Assembly (NCBI RefSeq): GCF_001586275.1
Contig: NZ_CP014545.1
Span: 2,382,501-2,446,500 of the forward strand
Reading direction: 5' to 3'
Source of the DNA: Sphingorhabdus sp. M41
GTDB lineage: Bacteria; Pseudomonadota; Alphaproteobacteria; Sphingomonadales; Sphingomonadaceae
Length of the DNA: 64,000 bases
Part shown: one piece after another, positions 44,536 to 54,903 of the stretch
How positions within the stretch are numbered: position 1 is the stretch's first letter
Layout: each line of letters opens with the position of its first letter
Translations under genes and position numbers: made by a program
The notes under the pieces: model-generated
What the model was told of the DNA's origin: nothing
Databases searched by the model: none
What the model saw: the letters and a program-made list of their open reading frames with translations, nothing else

Positions 44536-45636
44536 TTGACCACATTGTTCGATCCGATCACCGTTGGCGCCATCGAGGCCTCCAACCGCATGTTCATGGC
44601 TCCGCTCACCCGCTGTCGTTCGACCATGGAATTTGTCCCGACCCCGATCATGGGCGAATATTATGCCCAGCGCTCCGGCGCCGGCCTGATCATTTCCGAA
44701 GCCACCGGAATCAGCCAGCAGGGCCTCGGAACGCCTTTCGCACCGGGCATATGGAATGAAGCGCAGACCGAAGCATGGAAGCCGGTTATCGAACGCGTCC
44801 ATCAGGCCGGTGGCAAGATCATCTGCCAGCTGTGGCACATGGGCCGCATCGTCCATCCCGACTTCCTGGATGGCGAGAAACCGGTTTCCGCTTCCGCGAC
44901 AACCGCACCGGGCAGCGTCCGCACCTATCAGGGCAAACGCGACTATGAAGAAGCGCGCCCGCTGGAAATCTCGGAAATCCCCGGCTTGCTCGATGATTAT
45001 CAAAATGCAGCCGAGAACGCGAAAAAGGCCGGCTTTGACGGGGTGCAGCTGCACGCCGCCAATGGCTATCTGATCGACCAGTTCATTCGTTCCGGCACCA
45101 ATTTGCGAACCGACGAATATGGCGGCCCGGTAGAGAACCGTATCCGTCTGCTCGGCGAAGTGACCCAGCGGCTGGTTGATGTCTGGGGCAGCGACCGGGT
45201 TGCGGTTCGCCTGTCACCCAATGGCGATTCTCAAGGCGCCGATGACGCGACGCCAGTCGAAACATTCACCGCAGCGGCGAAACTGCTCGACAAGATCGGC
45301 ATCGCCTTTCTCGAGCTGCGCGAGCCCCCTGCCCACGGCACCTACGGCAATACCGATGTGCCGCCAGTAAGCCCGCAGATCCGACCCGTGTTCAACGGCC
45401 CGCTCGTGCTCAACAGCGATTATTTTTATGACAATGCGACCGCAGCGCTGGTCGAGAACAAGGCCGATGCGATCAGCTTTGGCCGGACCTTCATGACCAA
45501 CCCCGATCTGCCCGAACGCTTCCGCCAAGGTGCAGAGCTCAACCCGATCGACTTTACCCCGACATGGTATAGCCAAGGGCCAGAAGGATATGTCGACTAT
45601 CCGACGATGGAACAAAAAGAGGCAGAGTCTGCCTGA
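44536..45636 (+). CDS. Old Yellow Enzyme family alkene reductase
   Basis: A 366-residue FMN-dependent ene reductase (OYE/xenobiotic reductase). TIM-barrel pattern: NRMFMAPLTRCRST, GLIISEATGISQQGLG, CQLWHMGRIVHPDF, FDGVQLHAANGYLIDQFI (substrate His and Asn), GGPVENRIRLLGEV, and the phosphate-binding C-terminal ISFGRTFMTNPDLPERF. It reduces activated C=C bonds with NADPH. The start is placed at a TTG (44536) because homologues begin MTTLFDPI and AGGGAA lies just upstream; the ATG at 44509 has no ribosome site. Confidence 0.94.
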   Translation: MTTLFDPITVGAIEASNRMFMAPLTRCRSTMEFVPTPIMGEYYAQRSGAGLIISEATGISQQGLGTPFAPGIWNEAQTEAWKPVIERVHQAGGKIICQLWHMGRIVHPDFLDGEKPVSASATTAPGSVRTYQGKRDYEEARPLEISEIPGLLDDYQNAAENAKKAGFDGVQLHAANGYLIDQFIRSGTNLRTDEYGGPVENRIRLLGEVTQRLVDVWGSDRVAVRLSPNGDSQGADDATPVETFTAAAKLLDKIGIAFLELREPPAHGTYGNTDVPPVSPQIRPVFNGPLVLNSDYFYDNATAALVENKADAISFGRTFMTNPDLPERFRQGAELNPIDFTPTWYSQGPEGYVDYPTMEQKEAESA

Positions 45637-45651
45637 ACAAAGGGCGCTCGG

Positions 45652-46107
45652 CTAAAAGGCGCTCTTCAAGCGGCGGAACATGTCCTGAACCGCTGATTCG
45701 TCTTCAATTTCCTGCTCCAGCCGCGTCGAGAGGCGCTGCAGGCGCAGGAACAATTCTTCGCTGGCCATGATAATCTGGCGCGCCTCTTTCGGGAACCGGT
45801 TCACCATCCGCGGATCGGAGACCGGCGCGTCGCCGAGCCTGCGGTCATGATTCCAGACCTCTCCTTCGGACAATTCCCCGCTCTGAAGCGCTTTCTGGTT
45901 CAGCAACCAAGCAATGCAGTGCATCAATCTTGTCGTCACTTTCAGTGATTCACAGGAAAAGGATACGACCAGGAGATCGCCCGAATCGGTTTCATCATTG
46001 AAACGGCCCGATTCAAAATAGGATCGCGCCTCATCCGCCAGGACCATCGCTTCAGTATAAAGGGCGTCCATCAGTCTCAGCGTCAAAAGGGATTCACGAT
46101 CTGGCAT
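45652..46107 (-). CDS. DUF1465 family protein
   Basis: A 151-residue alpha-helical protein. The start at 46105-46107 has GGAG. Family pattern: LRLMDALYTEAMVLADEARSYF, SFSCESLKVTTRLMHCIAWLLNQKALQSGE and RFPKEARQIIMASEELFLRLQRL. DUF1465 is restricted to alphaproteobacteria and largely uncharacterised; in this order it is often near ptsP and YdcH genes. It is convergent with the OYE gene, 15 bp apart. Confidence 0.88.
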   Translation of the reverse strand: MPDRESLLTLRLMDALYTEAMVLADEARSYFESGRFNDETDSGDLLVVSFSCESLKVTTRLMHCIAWLLNQKALQSGELSEGEVWNHDRRLGDAPVSDPRMVNRFPKEARQIIMASEELFLRLQRLSTRLEQEIEDESAVQDMFRRLKSAF

Positions 46108-46267
46108 ATTTGCTCCGTAGCAACTTATCGTTGTCGGTTGACAGGCAATTTTACAATAGAGATAGCTCCGTAAGGCGTCTGTTTCAAACTGACACGCGGG
46201 GATTTCTGGGGTTAACTGGTGGACAGTTGTGGTTAACGATTTGTAAGCCCGCAGAACAGCTTGCGCG

Positions 46268-46471
46268 TCAGGCAATGATGTCGGGAATGAGCTGGTTTTC
46301 GATCAGGATGATACGATCGCGCAACTGCAATTTTCTTTTCTTGAGTCGAGCCGTCCGGAGCTGATCTATATTGCCTGCGTCTACCAGCGCGGCGATCGCT
46401 TCGTCGAGATCGCGATGCTCCGTTTTCAGCAGTTCGAGCCGCATTTGCAACTCTTCATCGCTCATCCCCAT
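46268..46471 (-). CDS. YdcH family (DUF465) protein
   Basis: A 67-residue helical hairpin, DUF465/YdcH. EELQMRLELLKTEHRDLDEAI, a short turn (VDAGNIDQ) and the family RTARLKKRKLQLRDRI. A second YdcH gene faces away at 46659. The second ATG at 46463-46465 is also possible. Role unknown. Confidence 0.85.
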   Translation of the reverse strand: MGMSDEELQMRLELLKTEHRDLDEAIAALVDAGNIDQLRTARLKKRKLQLRDRIILIENQLIPDIIA

Positions 46472-46658
46472 TTCGGTTCAATCTCCCCCTTGCGCCATTG
46501 CAACAATTTTGTAATCTTATTCCTATTCATGGTTCATGTCGAAACCAAGACAATTTAATCATGAAGACGAAACGCCACGGTCAATTGGCTGGTACAGCAG
46601 GAAAGGAAGCTTTCATCCTCTTTCAATTTCAAAAAACAACATTTTTGAGGAGACTTTA

Positions 46659-46811
46659 ATGATTCAGAATCACATGTCAGCATTGCGCAACAAACACGAA
46701 GCGCTGGAACGCAAAATCAATGAAGAAGAAACCCGGCCTCTTCCCGACACGATTCGAATCCACAGTCTCAAGAAAGAGAAGCTCCGACTGAAAGAAGAGC
46801 TGCAGGATTAG
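46659..46811 (+). CDS. YdcH family (DUF465) protein, second copy
   Basis: A 50-residue DUF465 protein starting at the ATG after GAGGAG. MSALRNKHEALERKI, a turn at PLPDTI and HSLKKEKLRLKEEL is the family helix-turn-helix. Divergent from the other YdcH gene, 187 bp apart. The upstream extension to 46536 lacks a site and is not used. Confidence 0.82.
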   Translation: MIQNHMSALRNKHEALERKINEEETRPLPDTIRIHSLKKEKLRLKEELQD

Positions 46812-46920
46812 CACGGGCTCGGCGACCCCGTTCAAACCAGACTGGCAATAAAAATCTGTTTTGGCCAAAGAGCTCTTTTTCAACATCGCGCTCACTTGGC
46901 GTTTCTGCTAGGCGACTATC

Positions 46921-49203
46921 ATGCCCACAACAGATCCTTCGAGTACCAAGACCGCCCGTAGCATCCTGACCGGCCTCCGGTCGATCATGGCATCGCGCGG
47001 TAATGCCCAGATTAAATTGAACCAGGTCGTCGATACGATCGCGGATGCGGTAAGCAGCGAGGTCTGTTCGATATATCTGCGGCGGGATGGCGTATTGGAA
47101 TTATTCGCCACCCGCGGCCTGAACGCCGAAGCGGTTCACGTCACGAAACTCGCTATGGGTGAAGGTCTGACCGGCTATATCGCCAAAAATGTCGAGACAC
47201 TGAACCTCGACGAAGCGGCCAGTCATCCCGATTTTCAATATCGGCCGGAAACCGGGGAAGAAAAATTTCATAGCTTTGCCGGCGTGCCGATCATCCGCAA
47301 CCAGCAGGCAATCGGTGTATTATGCGCCCAGCATGTCGAACCGCGTCGATATTCCGAAGTGGAGATTGAGGCATTTCAGACAGCCGCGATGGTGCTGTCG
47401 GAACTGATCACCAGCGCTGAATTTGTTGATGACAATTTCGCGGAAGAAACCGCGTCGCTGGACAATGGTGCCACTCGTCTGAGCGGCTTGCAACTGGTCA
47501 AGGGCAAGGCCAGCGGCCACGCGGTATTCCACCAGCCACGGGTGAAAATCGAACATACGGTAGCGGAAGACACCGAAGCCGAGCGGCATCGGGTTTACTC
47601 CGCCTTCGACAAGATGCGCGACCAGATTGAACAGATGACCAGTCAGGCGGAATTCGGCATCGGTGGCGAGCATGAGGCCGTGCTCGAGACCTACAAGATG
47701 TTTGCTTATGATGAGGGCTGGAGCCGGCGCATCAATGAAGCGATCGACAGCGGCCTGACCGCCGAAGCGGCGATCGAAAGAGTGCAGCAGCATACCAGGA
47801 TGCGGATGCGGCAGATTGACGACCCACTGCTGGCGGAGCGCATGCATGATCTGGAAGATCTGGCCAACCGCCTGTTGCGCACCGTTTCCGGCCAGATGGG
47901 CACCGCGGCAAAAATGGGCCTGCGGCAGGACACTATCCTGATCGCCCGCAATCTGGGACCGGCGGAATTGCTCGAATATGACCGGCGCAAGTTGAAAGGC
48001 GTGGTCCTCGAAGAAGGCTCTCTGACCGCCCATGTCACGATCATTGCACGAGCAATGGGCATTCCCATACTCGGCCAGGTCAAGAATATCCGGCAAGTCG
48101 TCCGGGAAGATGATCATCTCCTGCTCAATGTCGACGAAAATGTCGTATTTGTCCGGCCCGGCCCTTCGGTCGAGGAGGCGTTTGAAGCGCAGCTCGAGCT
48201 CAGCCAGAAAAAGCGCGCTGCTTATTCCGAACTGCGCGACAAGGAAGCGATCACCAAAGACGGGGTGCGGATCACCGTCAATATCAACGCGGGCTTGCGG
48301 GACGATCTGGCATTGCTCAATCTAACCGGGGCGGACGGCATCGGACTGTTCCGGACCGAATTCCAGTTCCTGGTCGCCGCGACCATGCCGGGACGGGCTG
48401 GCCAGACCCGTTTCTACCGTGATGTCCTTGATTCTGCGGGCGAAAAGCCGGTGATATTCCGCACTATCGATATCGGCGGCGACAAGCCGCTCCCCTATTT
48501 TCAGGCAAGCGAGTCCAAAGAAGACAATCCGGCCATGGGCTGGCGGGCGATCCGCATCGGTCTGGAACGGGATGCCCTGATGAAAGTCCAGGCGCGAGCC
48601 CTGATCGAGGCTGCGGCCGGTCGAAAGCTGAACGTCATGTTCCCGATGATCGCGGAGCCATGGGAATTCGATGAAGCCAAGGCGGTATTCGAAAATCAGC
48701 GCGCCTATCTGCTCAGCCAGAAAAAACGCCTGCCCACGCAAATCAGATATGGCGCCATGCTCGAGGTCCCAGCCCTGGCAGAATGTCTTGACCTGATGGC
48801 AGACCGGCTCGATTTTCTGTCGATCGGGACCAATGATCTCACCCAGTTTCTGTTTGCGGCGGACCGCAGCAATCCCAAATTGGCGGAACGATTTGACTGG
48901 ATGAGTCCGGCGATTCTCAGATTCTTGCGCCGCGCCTCGGTCGATGCCGAACGGTTCGGCATCCCGCTGAGCGTATGCGGGGAAATGGGTGGCCGCCCGC
49001 TGGATGCTCTGGCGCTATTGGGGCTCGGCATTCGCAGTCTGTCAATCACCCCGGCATCGGTTGGCCCGATCAAGGCGATGGTCCGGTCGCTGGATCTCGG
49101 TCAAGCCAAGCTGGAAATTGAATCCATCCTGAAAGAAGCACCTGCCGAACCGCGATCGCGTCTCGAACAATGGGCCAGTCAGCGCAATGTCGACCTGGAC
49201 TGA
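46921..49203 (+). CDS. ptsP: Phosphoenolpyruvate-protein phosphotransferase, GAF-containing
   Basis: A 760-residue enzyme I of the nitrogen phosphotransferase system. The N-terminal GAF domain (about 25-165, VSSEVCSIYLRRDG, GVPIIRNQQAIGVLCAQH) senses small molecules. An EI N-domain follows, with the phosphorylated His371 in SLTAHVTIIARAMGIPILG. The C-terminal PEP-binding TIM barrel has GIGLFRTEFQFLV, FRTIDIGGDKPLPYF, MLEVPALA and FLSIGTNDLTQFLFAADR. It passes phosphate from PEP to NPr and on to EIIA-Ntr, none of which are in this window. Confidence 0.96.
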   Translation: MPTTDPSSTKTARSILTGLRSIMASRGNAQIKLNQVVDTIADAVSSEVCSIYLRRDGVLELFATRGLNAEAVHVTKLAMGEGLTGYIAKNVETLNLDEAASHPDFQYRPETGEEKFHSFAGVPIIRNQQAIGVLCAQHVEPRRYSEVEIEAFQTAAMVLSELITSAEFVDDNFAEETASLDNGATRLSGLQLVKGKASGHAVFHQPRVKIEHTVAEDTEAERHRVYSAFDKMRDQIEQMTSQAEFGIGGEHEAVLETYKMFAYDEGWSRRINEAIDSGLTAEAAIERVQQHTRMRMRQIDDPLLAERMHDLEDLANRLLRTVSGQMGTAAKMGLRQDTILIARNLGPAELLEYDRRKLKGVVLEEGSLTAHVTIIARAMGIPILGQVKNIRQVVREDDHLLLNVDENVVFVRPGPSVEEAFEAQLELSQKKRAAYSELRDKEAITKDGVRITVNINAGLRDDLALLNLTGADGIGLFRTEFQFLVAATMPGRAGQTRFYRDVLDSAGEKPVIFRTIDIGGDKPLPYFQASESKEDNPAMGWRAIRIGLERDALMKVQARALIEAAAGRKLNVMFPMIAEPWEFDEAKAVFENQRAYLLSQKKRLPTQIRYGAMLEVPALAECLDLMADRLDFLSIGTNDLTQFLFAADRSNPKLAERFDWMSPAILRFLRRASVDAERFGIPLSVCGEMGGRPLDALALLGLGIRSLSITPASVGPIKAMVRSLDLGQAKLEIESILKEAPAEPRSRLEQWASQRNVDLD

Positions 49204-49376
49204 TCAGTTTTAAGACCATCAGCCGACAAATTTTCTGTTGAAGGGCGTAAAATGGTAAAATCCAGCGTCTAGAACATGATAGTCATTGACTTTTGTTGGC
49301 CAAACTGGCTTTTTTCAAGGAAATATCCGGGAAGTGCGAAAAGGGTCGCAAATTGATCCGGCCAAGGGAGTATTGA

Positions 49377-50213
49377 GTGGCCGAAGAAACCAATGACGAC
49401 GAAAATGTCGAACTGAATCTGCACAGCACCGGCGAAATATTGCGCCGTGCTCGCGAGCAGAAAAGCATGTCGCTGGAAGACATATCCAAGAAAACCCGAA
49501 TTCCGCAGCGCCATCTGGAATCGATTGAAAGCGGTGATTTTGACGCTCTTCCCGGACGCACTTATGCGATCGGCTTTGCCAAATCCTATGCCCGAACGGT
49601 CGGTCTGGTCGATGCGACCATCGGTAGCCAGTTGCGCGAAGAAATGGAAGAACTGGGTCATGGTGCATTCCAGCCTGAAATGAGTGGATATTCTCCCGCC
49701 AATCCCTCCAGTGTCCCGCCGCTCTATCTCGCATGGACTGCCGCAGCTATCGCTGCATTGGTATTGATCGGCTATCTTGTTTGGCGATCATTGGTCCTCA
49801 ATCCGGATGCCATTACGCCGACAGCAGAAAGCGAAATCGCAACGCCGGTTGAAAGCGCGGCGGAGAATATTAATCCGCAGACCGTAGAAGATGGCAGTCC
49901 GCTGCCATCGAGTCAGGGAACTGTTGTACTGACTGCTACCGAAAATGTCTGGATGAAAATCTATGATGCCAAGGGCGAACGCCTGTTTGAAAATGAATTG
50001 GCCGCCGGGGATACGTTCACTGTTCCAGCGGATGCCGACGACCCGCAGATTCTGACCGGACGTCCGGCAGCACTGACTGTGACGATAGACGGCCAGGTTG
50101 TCCCGCAACTGGGTACTGCAGAGCGAACCATCAAGGATGTCGGCGTCAGCGCGGCAGCTTTGCTTGCTCGTGAAACAGTCAGCGATCCGGCAGCCGATTT
50201 AACGTCTGACTGA
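49377..50213 (+). CDS. rodZ: RodZ-like cytoskeleton protein
   Basis: A 278-residue RodZ. The N-terminal Xre-like HTH (about 15-80, TGEILRRAREQKSMSLEDIS and RHLESIESGDFDALPGRTYA) binds MreB rather than DNA. One membrane span lies at about 118-137. The C-terminal DUF4115 beta domain (about 180-255) has VVLTATENVWMKIYDAKGE and FENELAAGDTFTVP. It connects the MreB filament to the elongasome. The GTG start at 49377 has GGGAG at 6 bp. Between this and ptsP are 172 bp without a gene. Confidence 0.93.
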   Translation: MAEETNDDENVELNLHSTGEILRRAREQKSMSLEDISKKTRIPQRHLESIESGDFDALPGRTYAIGFAKSYARTVGLVDATIGSQLREEMEELGHGAFQPEMSGYSPANPSSVPPLYLAWTAAAIAALVLIGYLVWRSLVLNPDAITPTAESEIATPVESAAENINPQTVEDGSPLPSSQGTVVLTATENVWMKIYDAKGERLFENELAAGDTFTVPADADDPQILTGRPAALTVTIDGQVVPQLGTAERTIKDVGVSAAALLARETVSDPAADLTSD

Positions 50214-50333
50214 GGACGGCGCGCATCATCATGATAGCGAAGAGCGGCAGGACAAGGGCCGCTTTCCTTCATGTATTTCTTTACTTTTCAGTGTAGTATA
50301 TGGTTATTATACGCGAAATCAGCGGAGGCCTCG

Positions 50334-51215
50334 ATGAAGAAATTCGGTATCACAATTCTGCTCACCAGCTTGCTAGTCAGCACGCCGGCATCGGCTCAGA
50401 ATGCAAATGTCGACAAGCGCGTCGATCGGCTGGAGCAGGAAATGCGCGCGGTTCAGCGCAAGGTTTTCCCTGGCGGGTCCAGCCGCTATTTCGAACCTGA
50501 AATCACCGCCGAAACCGGCCCTGCATCGCCGGCAGCGGCGACCACGACTTCGGCCGTTTCCGATTTGATCGCGCGCGTGGATACGCTGGAGCGCAGCTTG
50601 GCCAACCTCACCGGTCAAGTTGAGGAAAACGGGTTTCGACTGAAAAAAATCGAAGACCGGTTGGCCGCAGCCGAAGCGTCCGCAGCGATCCCCACGGCCA
50701 CGAGCGCTGCCGGAACTGCACCGATAGTGGCCCCAAAAACCACTCCCAAAGCAGCAGCGGCTGAGGCTGCCCCCGATCCCAAGCGGGTGGTTGGCGTTGC
50801 CGCGATTGTCATGCCGGATACCGGCGATGCCGGTGAAGACGCCTATGTATATGGCTATCGCTTGTGGGAAGCCAAATTCTATCCCGAAGCGCAGGCGCAG
50901 CTGAAGAAAATGGTCGAGGATCATCCGGCCCATCGGCGCGCGAGCTTCGCCCAGAACCTGCTCGGTCGTGCCTATCTTGATGATAAGAAACCCGCTCTGG
51001 CTTCGGTTGCTCTCTATGAAAATTATCAGAAAAGACCGCGCGGAGAACGCGCTCCGGACAGCCTCTATTTCTTGAGCACCGCCCTGGTACAACTGGGCAA
51101 GAAGCCTGATGCCTGCCGCGTATTGGCAGAAATGCAGGATGTCTATCCCGAAGTTGCCAGTGGCCGGCTTGCCGATCGCGTGATATCGGGCAAGGCTGCC
51201 GCCAACTGCAAATGA
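50334..51215 (+). CDS. CpoB/YbgF-like periplasmic TPR protein
   Basis: A 293-residue periplasmic protein with a signal peptide (ending ASAQ). An N-terminal coiled coil (DKRVDRLEQEMRAVQRKVF) is followed by a second coiled region (LIARVDTLERSLANLTGQ), an Ala/Pro linker and C-terminal TPR repeats (AYVYGYRLWEAKFYPEAQAQ, AQNLLGRAYLDDKKPALASV, DSLYFLSTALVQLGKKPDA). This is the layout of CpoB, which coordinates PBP1B and the Tol system. GGAGG precedes the ATG. It lies 3 bp before tilS, the conserved order in alphaproteobacteria. Confidence 0.9.
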   Translation: MKKFGITILLTSLLVSTPASAQNANVDKRVDRLEQEMRAVQRKVFPGGSSRYFEPEITAETGPASPAAATTTSAVSDLIARVDTLERSLANLTGQVEENGFRLKKIEDRLAAAEASAAIPTATSAAGTAPIVAPKTTPKAAAAEAAPDPKRVVGVAAIVMPDTGDAGEDAYVYGYRLWEAKFYPEAQAQLKKMVEDHPAHRRASFAQNLLGRAYLDDKKPALASVALYENYQKRPRGERAPDSLYFLSTALVQLGKKPDACRVLAEMQDVYPEVASGRLADRVISGKAAANCK

Positions 51216-51218
51216 ATC

Positions 51219-52172
51219 ATGGATGATGAAGCCGCCTCGCTCGACGAACGGTTTGTGCAGGCGCTTGATCGGCTGATTCCCGCATTTGCATCGAACGAGG
51301 AAAAGCTGGGGCTGGCCGTATCCGGCGGTCCCGACAGCCTGGCTCTGCTGCTGCTCGCATCGCAAGCCCATCCGGGCCGGATTGCCGCAGCAACCGTCGA
51401 TCACGGCTTGCGCCCTGAGGCTCTTGCGGAAGCAGAATTCGTGGCATCAATCTGTAGCGATCGCGGCATCCCACACGAAATATTGCGACCGGTCGTCCCG
51501 ATCCGCGGCAGTATCCAGAGCGCGGCAAGACGAGCCCGTTATGGATTGCTGCTCGACTGGATGAAGGACAAGCATATCCAATGGCTGGCCACCGCCCATC
51601 ATGCCGATGATCAGCTGGAAACAATGATCATGCGCATTTTGCGCGGCAGCGGTATCGACGGCATGTCGGGGATCAGGGAGAAACGGGCCCATATCATCCG
51701 GCCCCTGCTGCATTTTCAAAAGGCGGAACTGATCTCCTATGTTGCCAATCAGGGTCTGGACGCGGTCGATGATCCATCCAATCGCGATCAGGGCTTTGAC
51801 CGGGTGCGGGTGCGCAATGCGCTTCGCGATCTCGAAGGCTTCGACACCAGCCTTGCCAGCCAGAGCGCAAGCGCCCTGGGGTCGGCGCGCGAGGCACTGG
51901 AATGGATGGTGGAGTGGCTCGCCGAGGAACATGTCACAGCCAACGACACAGGCTGCACCCTCGCTCATACCAACTTTCCGCACGAGATCCAGCGGCGGCT
52001 GTTGCTCAGATGCCTGCATATCTGTGACCCTGCCCTCTCGCCGCGCGGTAGCCAGATCGACCAGACGATCAGTGCGCTGGAAAAGGGCGAAACCGTCACA
52101 CTCGGCAATATATTGTGCCGGGGCGGTGAGAGCTGGTCCTTTCAGACCGCTCCAAAGCGCCGCAACAGCTGA
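51219..52172 (+). CDS. tilS: tRNA(Ile)-lysidine synthase
   Basis: A 317-residue TilS. The PP-loop ATPase motif is LAVSGGPDSLALLLLAS (about 32-48). LATAHHADDQLETMIMRILRGSGIDGM and RPLLHFQKAELISYV are family signatures. It is at the short end of the family and has no separate C-terminal tRNA-binding domain. It attaches lysine to C34 of tRNA(Ile) CAU so that it reads AUA. The essential gene sits between cpoB and ftsH. Confidence 0.95.
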   Translation: MDDEAASLDERFVQALDRLIPAFASNEEKLGLAVSGGPDSLALLLLASQAHPGRIAAATVDHGLRPEALAEAEFVASICSDRGIPHEILRPVVPIRGSIQSAARRARYGLLLDWMKDKHIQWLATAHHADDQLETMIMRILRGSGIDGMSGIREKRAHIIRPLLHFQKAELISYVANQGLDAVDDPSNRDQGFDRVRVRNALRDLEGFDTSLASQSASALGSAREALEWMVEWLAEEHVTANDTGCTLAHTNFPHEIQRRLLLRCLHICDPALSPRGSQIDQTISALEKGETVTLGNILCRGGESWSFQTAPKRRNS

Positions 52173-52339
52173 ATGTTCTCAATCTGGCATATTCTGATCG
52201 ATTACGATCACACTGATCGGTAAAAACATTGGCCTTCATATTGTCATCCGCAGCAAAAGGACTATCTTTAGAGAAATGAAAAAATCTCGGCGCGATGCCA
52301 TTCATCCGCCGCGACAGTGATTACAGGATAAGATGCGCG

Positions 52340-54292
52340 ATGAATGACGAACAGGATCCCAAAGAAAACCCCTGGATGAAAAGCATGTTCATCTGGGCCG
52401 GCGTCATCGTGGCGCTGCTGCTCACGGTTTCGATGTTTGGCGCTGGTGCGGCCTCGGATGCTGGCACAGGAATCAGCTACTCCTCCTTCCGCAACAAGGT
52501 TGAAGAAGGCAGCGTGAAAAGCGTTTCCATCGCGCCGGACAAGATCACCGGTGAACTGACCAATGGCGACATGTTCTCTACCACGCCGGTTGGCAGCGAT
52601 CCGTCGCTGGTCAATCTGCTGGATGAAAAAGGCGTCGAATATAGCGGCAAGGCACAGGAACAGGCCAGTATCTGGCAGATCATCCTCGTGCAGTCCCTGC
52701 CCTTCCTGCTGATCCTCGGCATCGCCTTCTTCGTGCTGCGCCAGATGCAAAAGGGCAGCGGCTCTGGCGCCATGGGCTTTGGCAAGTCCAAGGCCAAGCT
52801 GCTGACCGAAAAGCAGGGCAAGGTAACCTTTCAGGATGTGGCCGGGATCGACGAAGCCCGCGAAGAGCTGGAAGAGATTGTTGAATTTCTGAAAAACCCC
52901 GGACGTTTTGCCAAGCTTGGTGGCCAGATACCAAAAGGCGCACTGCTTGTCGGTTCGCCTGGTACCGGTAAAACCCTTCTGGCTCGCGCCATTGCGGGCG
53001 AAGCGGGCGTGCCGTTCTTCTCCATATCCGGCTCCGATTTTGTCGAAATGTTTGTCGGCGTCGGCGCCAGCCGTGTCCGCGACATGTTCGAACAGGCCAA
53101 GAAAAACGCACCGTGCATCGTCTTCATCGACGAAATCGACGCGGTCGGTCGCCATCGTGGCGCCGGTCTTGGCAATGGCAATGACGAGCGCGAGCAGACT
53201 CTGAACCAGCTATTGGTCGAGATGGATGGTTTTGAAGCCAATGAAGGGATCATCATCATCGCCGCGACCAACCGTCCCGACGTGCTGGATCCGGCACTGC
53301 TGCGTCCCGGCCGGTTTGACCGGCAGGTTGTCGTACCGCGTCCCGATATCGAAGGACGCGAGAAGATCCTTGCTGTCCACATGAAGAAAGTACCATTGGC
53401 TCCGGACGTCGACGCACGCACGATTGCGCGCGGCACGCCCGGCTTCTCGGGTGCTGATCTTGCAAACCTCGTCAATGAAGCCGCGCTGATGGCAGCTCGC
53501 CGTGGCAAACGGATGGTCGCGATGAGCGAGTTCGAGGATGCCAAGGACAAGGTCATGATGGGCACGGAGCGCAAGTCCATGGTGATGACCGACGACGAGA
53601 AGAAGATGACCGCTTATCATGAAGCAGGCCATGCTATTGTCTCGGTGCACGAGGAAGCATCCGATCCGATCCACAAGGCGACGATCATTCCGCGCGGCCG
53701 CGCGCTCGGCATGGTCATGCGGCTGCCCGAGCGTGACAATTACAGCTATCACCGCGACAAGATGCACGCCAATATGGCGGTATCCATGGGTGGACGCGTC
53801 GCCGAGGAAATCATCTTCGGCTATGATAAAGTGTCTTCAGGCGCTTCCAGCGACATCCAATATGCCACGAAGCTTGCACGCGACATGGTTACCCAATGGG
53901 GCATGTCCGACGAGATGGGACCGCTGCAATATGAAGAGGAACAGGGCGAAACCTTCCTCGGCTATTCGCAGTCCCAGCGCGTGCACATGTCAGACGAGAC
54001 CGCGAAGAAAATTGACCTAGAGATCCGCAAGTTGATCGACGACAGCTATAATCGGGCGAAGCATCTGCTGACCAAACATAATGACCAGCTCCACGCGCTG
54101 GCTAATGCCTTGCTCGAATATGAGACCCTGTCCGGCGAGGAAATCGACGAACTGGTCAAGAACGGGAAGTTCGAACGGCCGGATGGTGGCGTTGTCAAAC
54201 CGGCGGCTGTGCCATCAGTCGGCGCATCGATCCCGAAAGCGGGACGGAAGAAAAAAGGCCCGTTTGGCGATCCCAAACCACAAGGCGCTTAA
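52340..54292 (+). CDS. ftsH: ATP-dependent zinc metalloprotease FtsH
   Basis: A 650-residue FtsH. Two membrane spans (about 13-33 and 113-131) flank a small periplasmic domain. The AAA+ module has Walker A GSPGTGKT (about 204-211), [16 protein letters not shown] and [24 protein letters not shown]. The zinc protease motif HEAGH lies at 427-431, with the third ligand region further on. It degrades misfolded membrane proteins and regulators such as LpxC. The start is the ATG at 52340 at the conserved N terminus. A strong terminator follows. Confidence 0.97.
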   Translation: MNDEQDPKENPWMKSMFIWAGVIVALLLTVSMFGAGAASDAGTGISYSSFRNKVEEGSVKSVSIAPDKITGELTNGDMFSTTPVGSDPSLVNLLDEKGVEYSGKAQEQASIWQIILVQSLPFLLILGIAFFVLRQMQKGSGSGAMGFGKSKAKLLTEKQGKVTFQDVAGIDEAREELEEIVEFLKNPGRFAKLGGQIPKGALLVGSPGTGKTLLARAIAGEAGVPFFSISGSDFVEMFVGVGASRVRDMFEQAKKNAPCIVFIDEIDAVGRHRGAGLGNGNDEREQTLNQLLVEMDGFEANEGIIIIAATNRPDVLDPALLRPGRFDRQVVVPRPDIEGREKILAVHMKKVPLAPDVDARTIARGTPGFSGADLANLVNEAALMAARRGKRMVAMSEFEDAKDKVMMGTERKSMVMTDDEKKMTAYHEAGHAIVSVHEEASDPIHKATIIPRGRALGMVMRLPERDNYSYHRDKMHANMAVSMGGRVAEEIIFGYDKVSSGASSDIQYATKLARDMVTQWGMSDEMGPLQYEEEQGETFLGYSQSQRVHMSDETAKKIDLEIRKLIDDSYNRAKHLLTKHNDQLHALANALLEYETLSGEEIDELVKNGKFERPDGGVVKPAAVPSVGASIPKAGRKKKGPFGDPKPQGA

Positions 54293-54322
54293 TCTCCGTC
54301 CGGCAACGGAACAAGAAACAAG

Positions 54323-54358
54323 AAAGGCCGCTCGGGATATTCCCAGCGGCCTTTTCTT
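54323..54358. terminator. Terminator between ftsH and rpoZ
   Basis: AAAGGCCGCT (54323-54332) pairs with AGCGGCCTTT (54345-54354), followed by TTCTTTT on the plus strand. It ends ftsH and, read backwards, can also serve the converging rpoZ gene. Confidence 0.88.
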
Positions 54359-54394
54359 TTGTCTCAATGATATTTGCGGCGAACCGCAAGCCGT

Positions 54395-54742
54395 TTAGCG
54401 GCGACCGTAGTCTCCGGCGACACCAGCGCTGCGTGGTGGTGCAGCGGCAGTGAGGCGAAGCGCTTCAGCCGACTGGCTGATCGAACCGATTTCATCCGGC
54501 GTATCATCATCGTCGATGAGAACCTTCTGCAACGACTGAATCAGGCTTTCCTGCAGATCCTTCGGCTTGACCGTTTCTTCTGCGATCTCGCGCAGGGCGA
54601 CAACCGGGTTTTTATCGCGATCGCGATCGACAGTCAGCTCTGCGCCGCCTGAAATCTCACGTGCGCGCTGGGCAGCAAACAACACCAGATCAAACCGGTT
54701 TGTGACTTTATCAACGCAATCTTCAACCGTAACGCGAGCCAT
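54395..54742 (-). CDS. rpoZ: RNA polymerase omega subunit
   Basis: A 115-residue omega subunit. [27 protein letters not shown] is the family start, followed by [19 protein letters not shown] precedes the ATG at 54740-54742. A tail rich in Ser, Ala and Arg ([14 protein letters not shown]) is typical of alphaproteobacterial members. It helps assemble beta-prime into core polymerase. Confidence 0.96.
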   Translation of the reverse strand: MARVTVEDCVDKVTNRFDLVLFAAQRAREISGGAELTVDRDRDKNPVVALREIAEETVKPKDLQESLIQSLQKVLIDDDDTPDEIGSISQSAEALRLTAAAPPRSAGVAGDYGRR

Positions 54743-54903
54743 AAGGCGCTCCTGATTCTGCAAACTATAGGAAAAGAGGCCTGCATCTAGGGCGATGAGC
54801 GGGATTTGTCAACAAATCCGGACACTCGCAAGCATCGGCCCGGAAACTAATCGGCAATCTAATGGTTTGTTGCTATGCCGATGATAATCTATGCCCCGGA
54901 ACA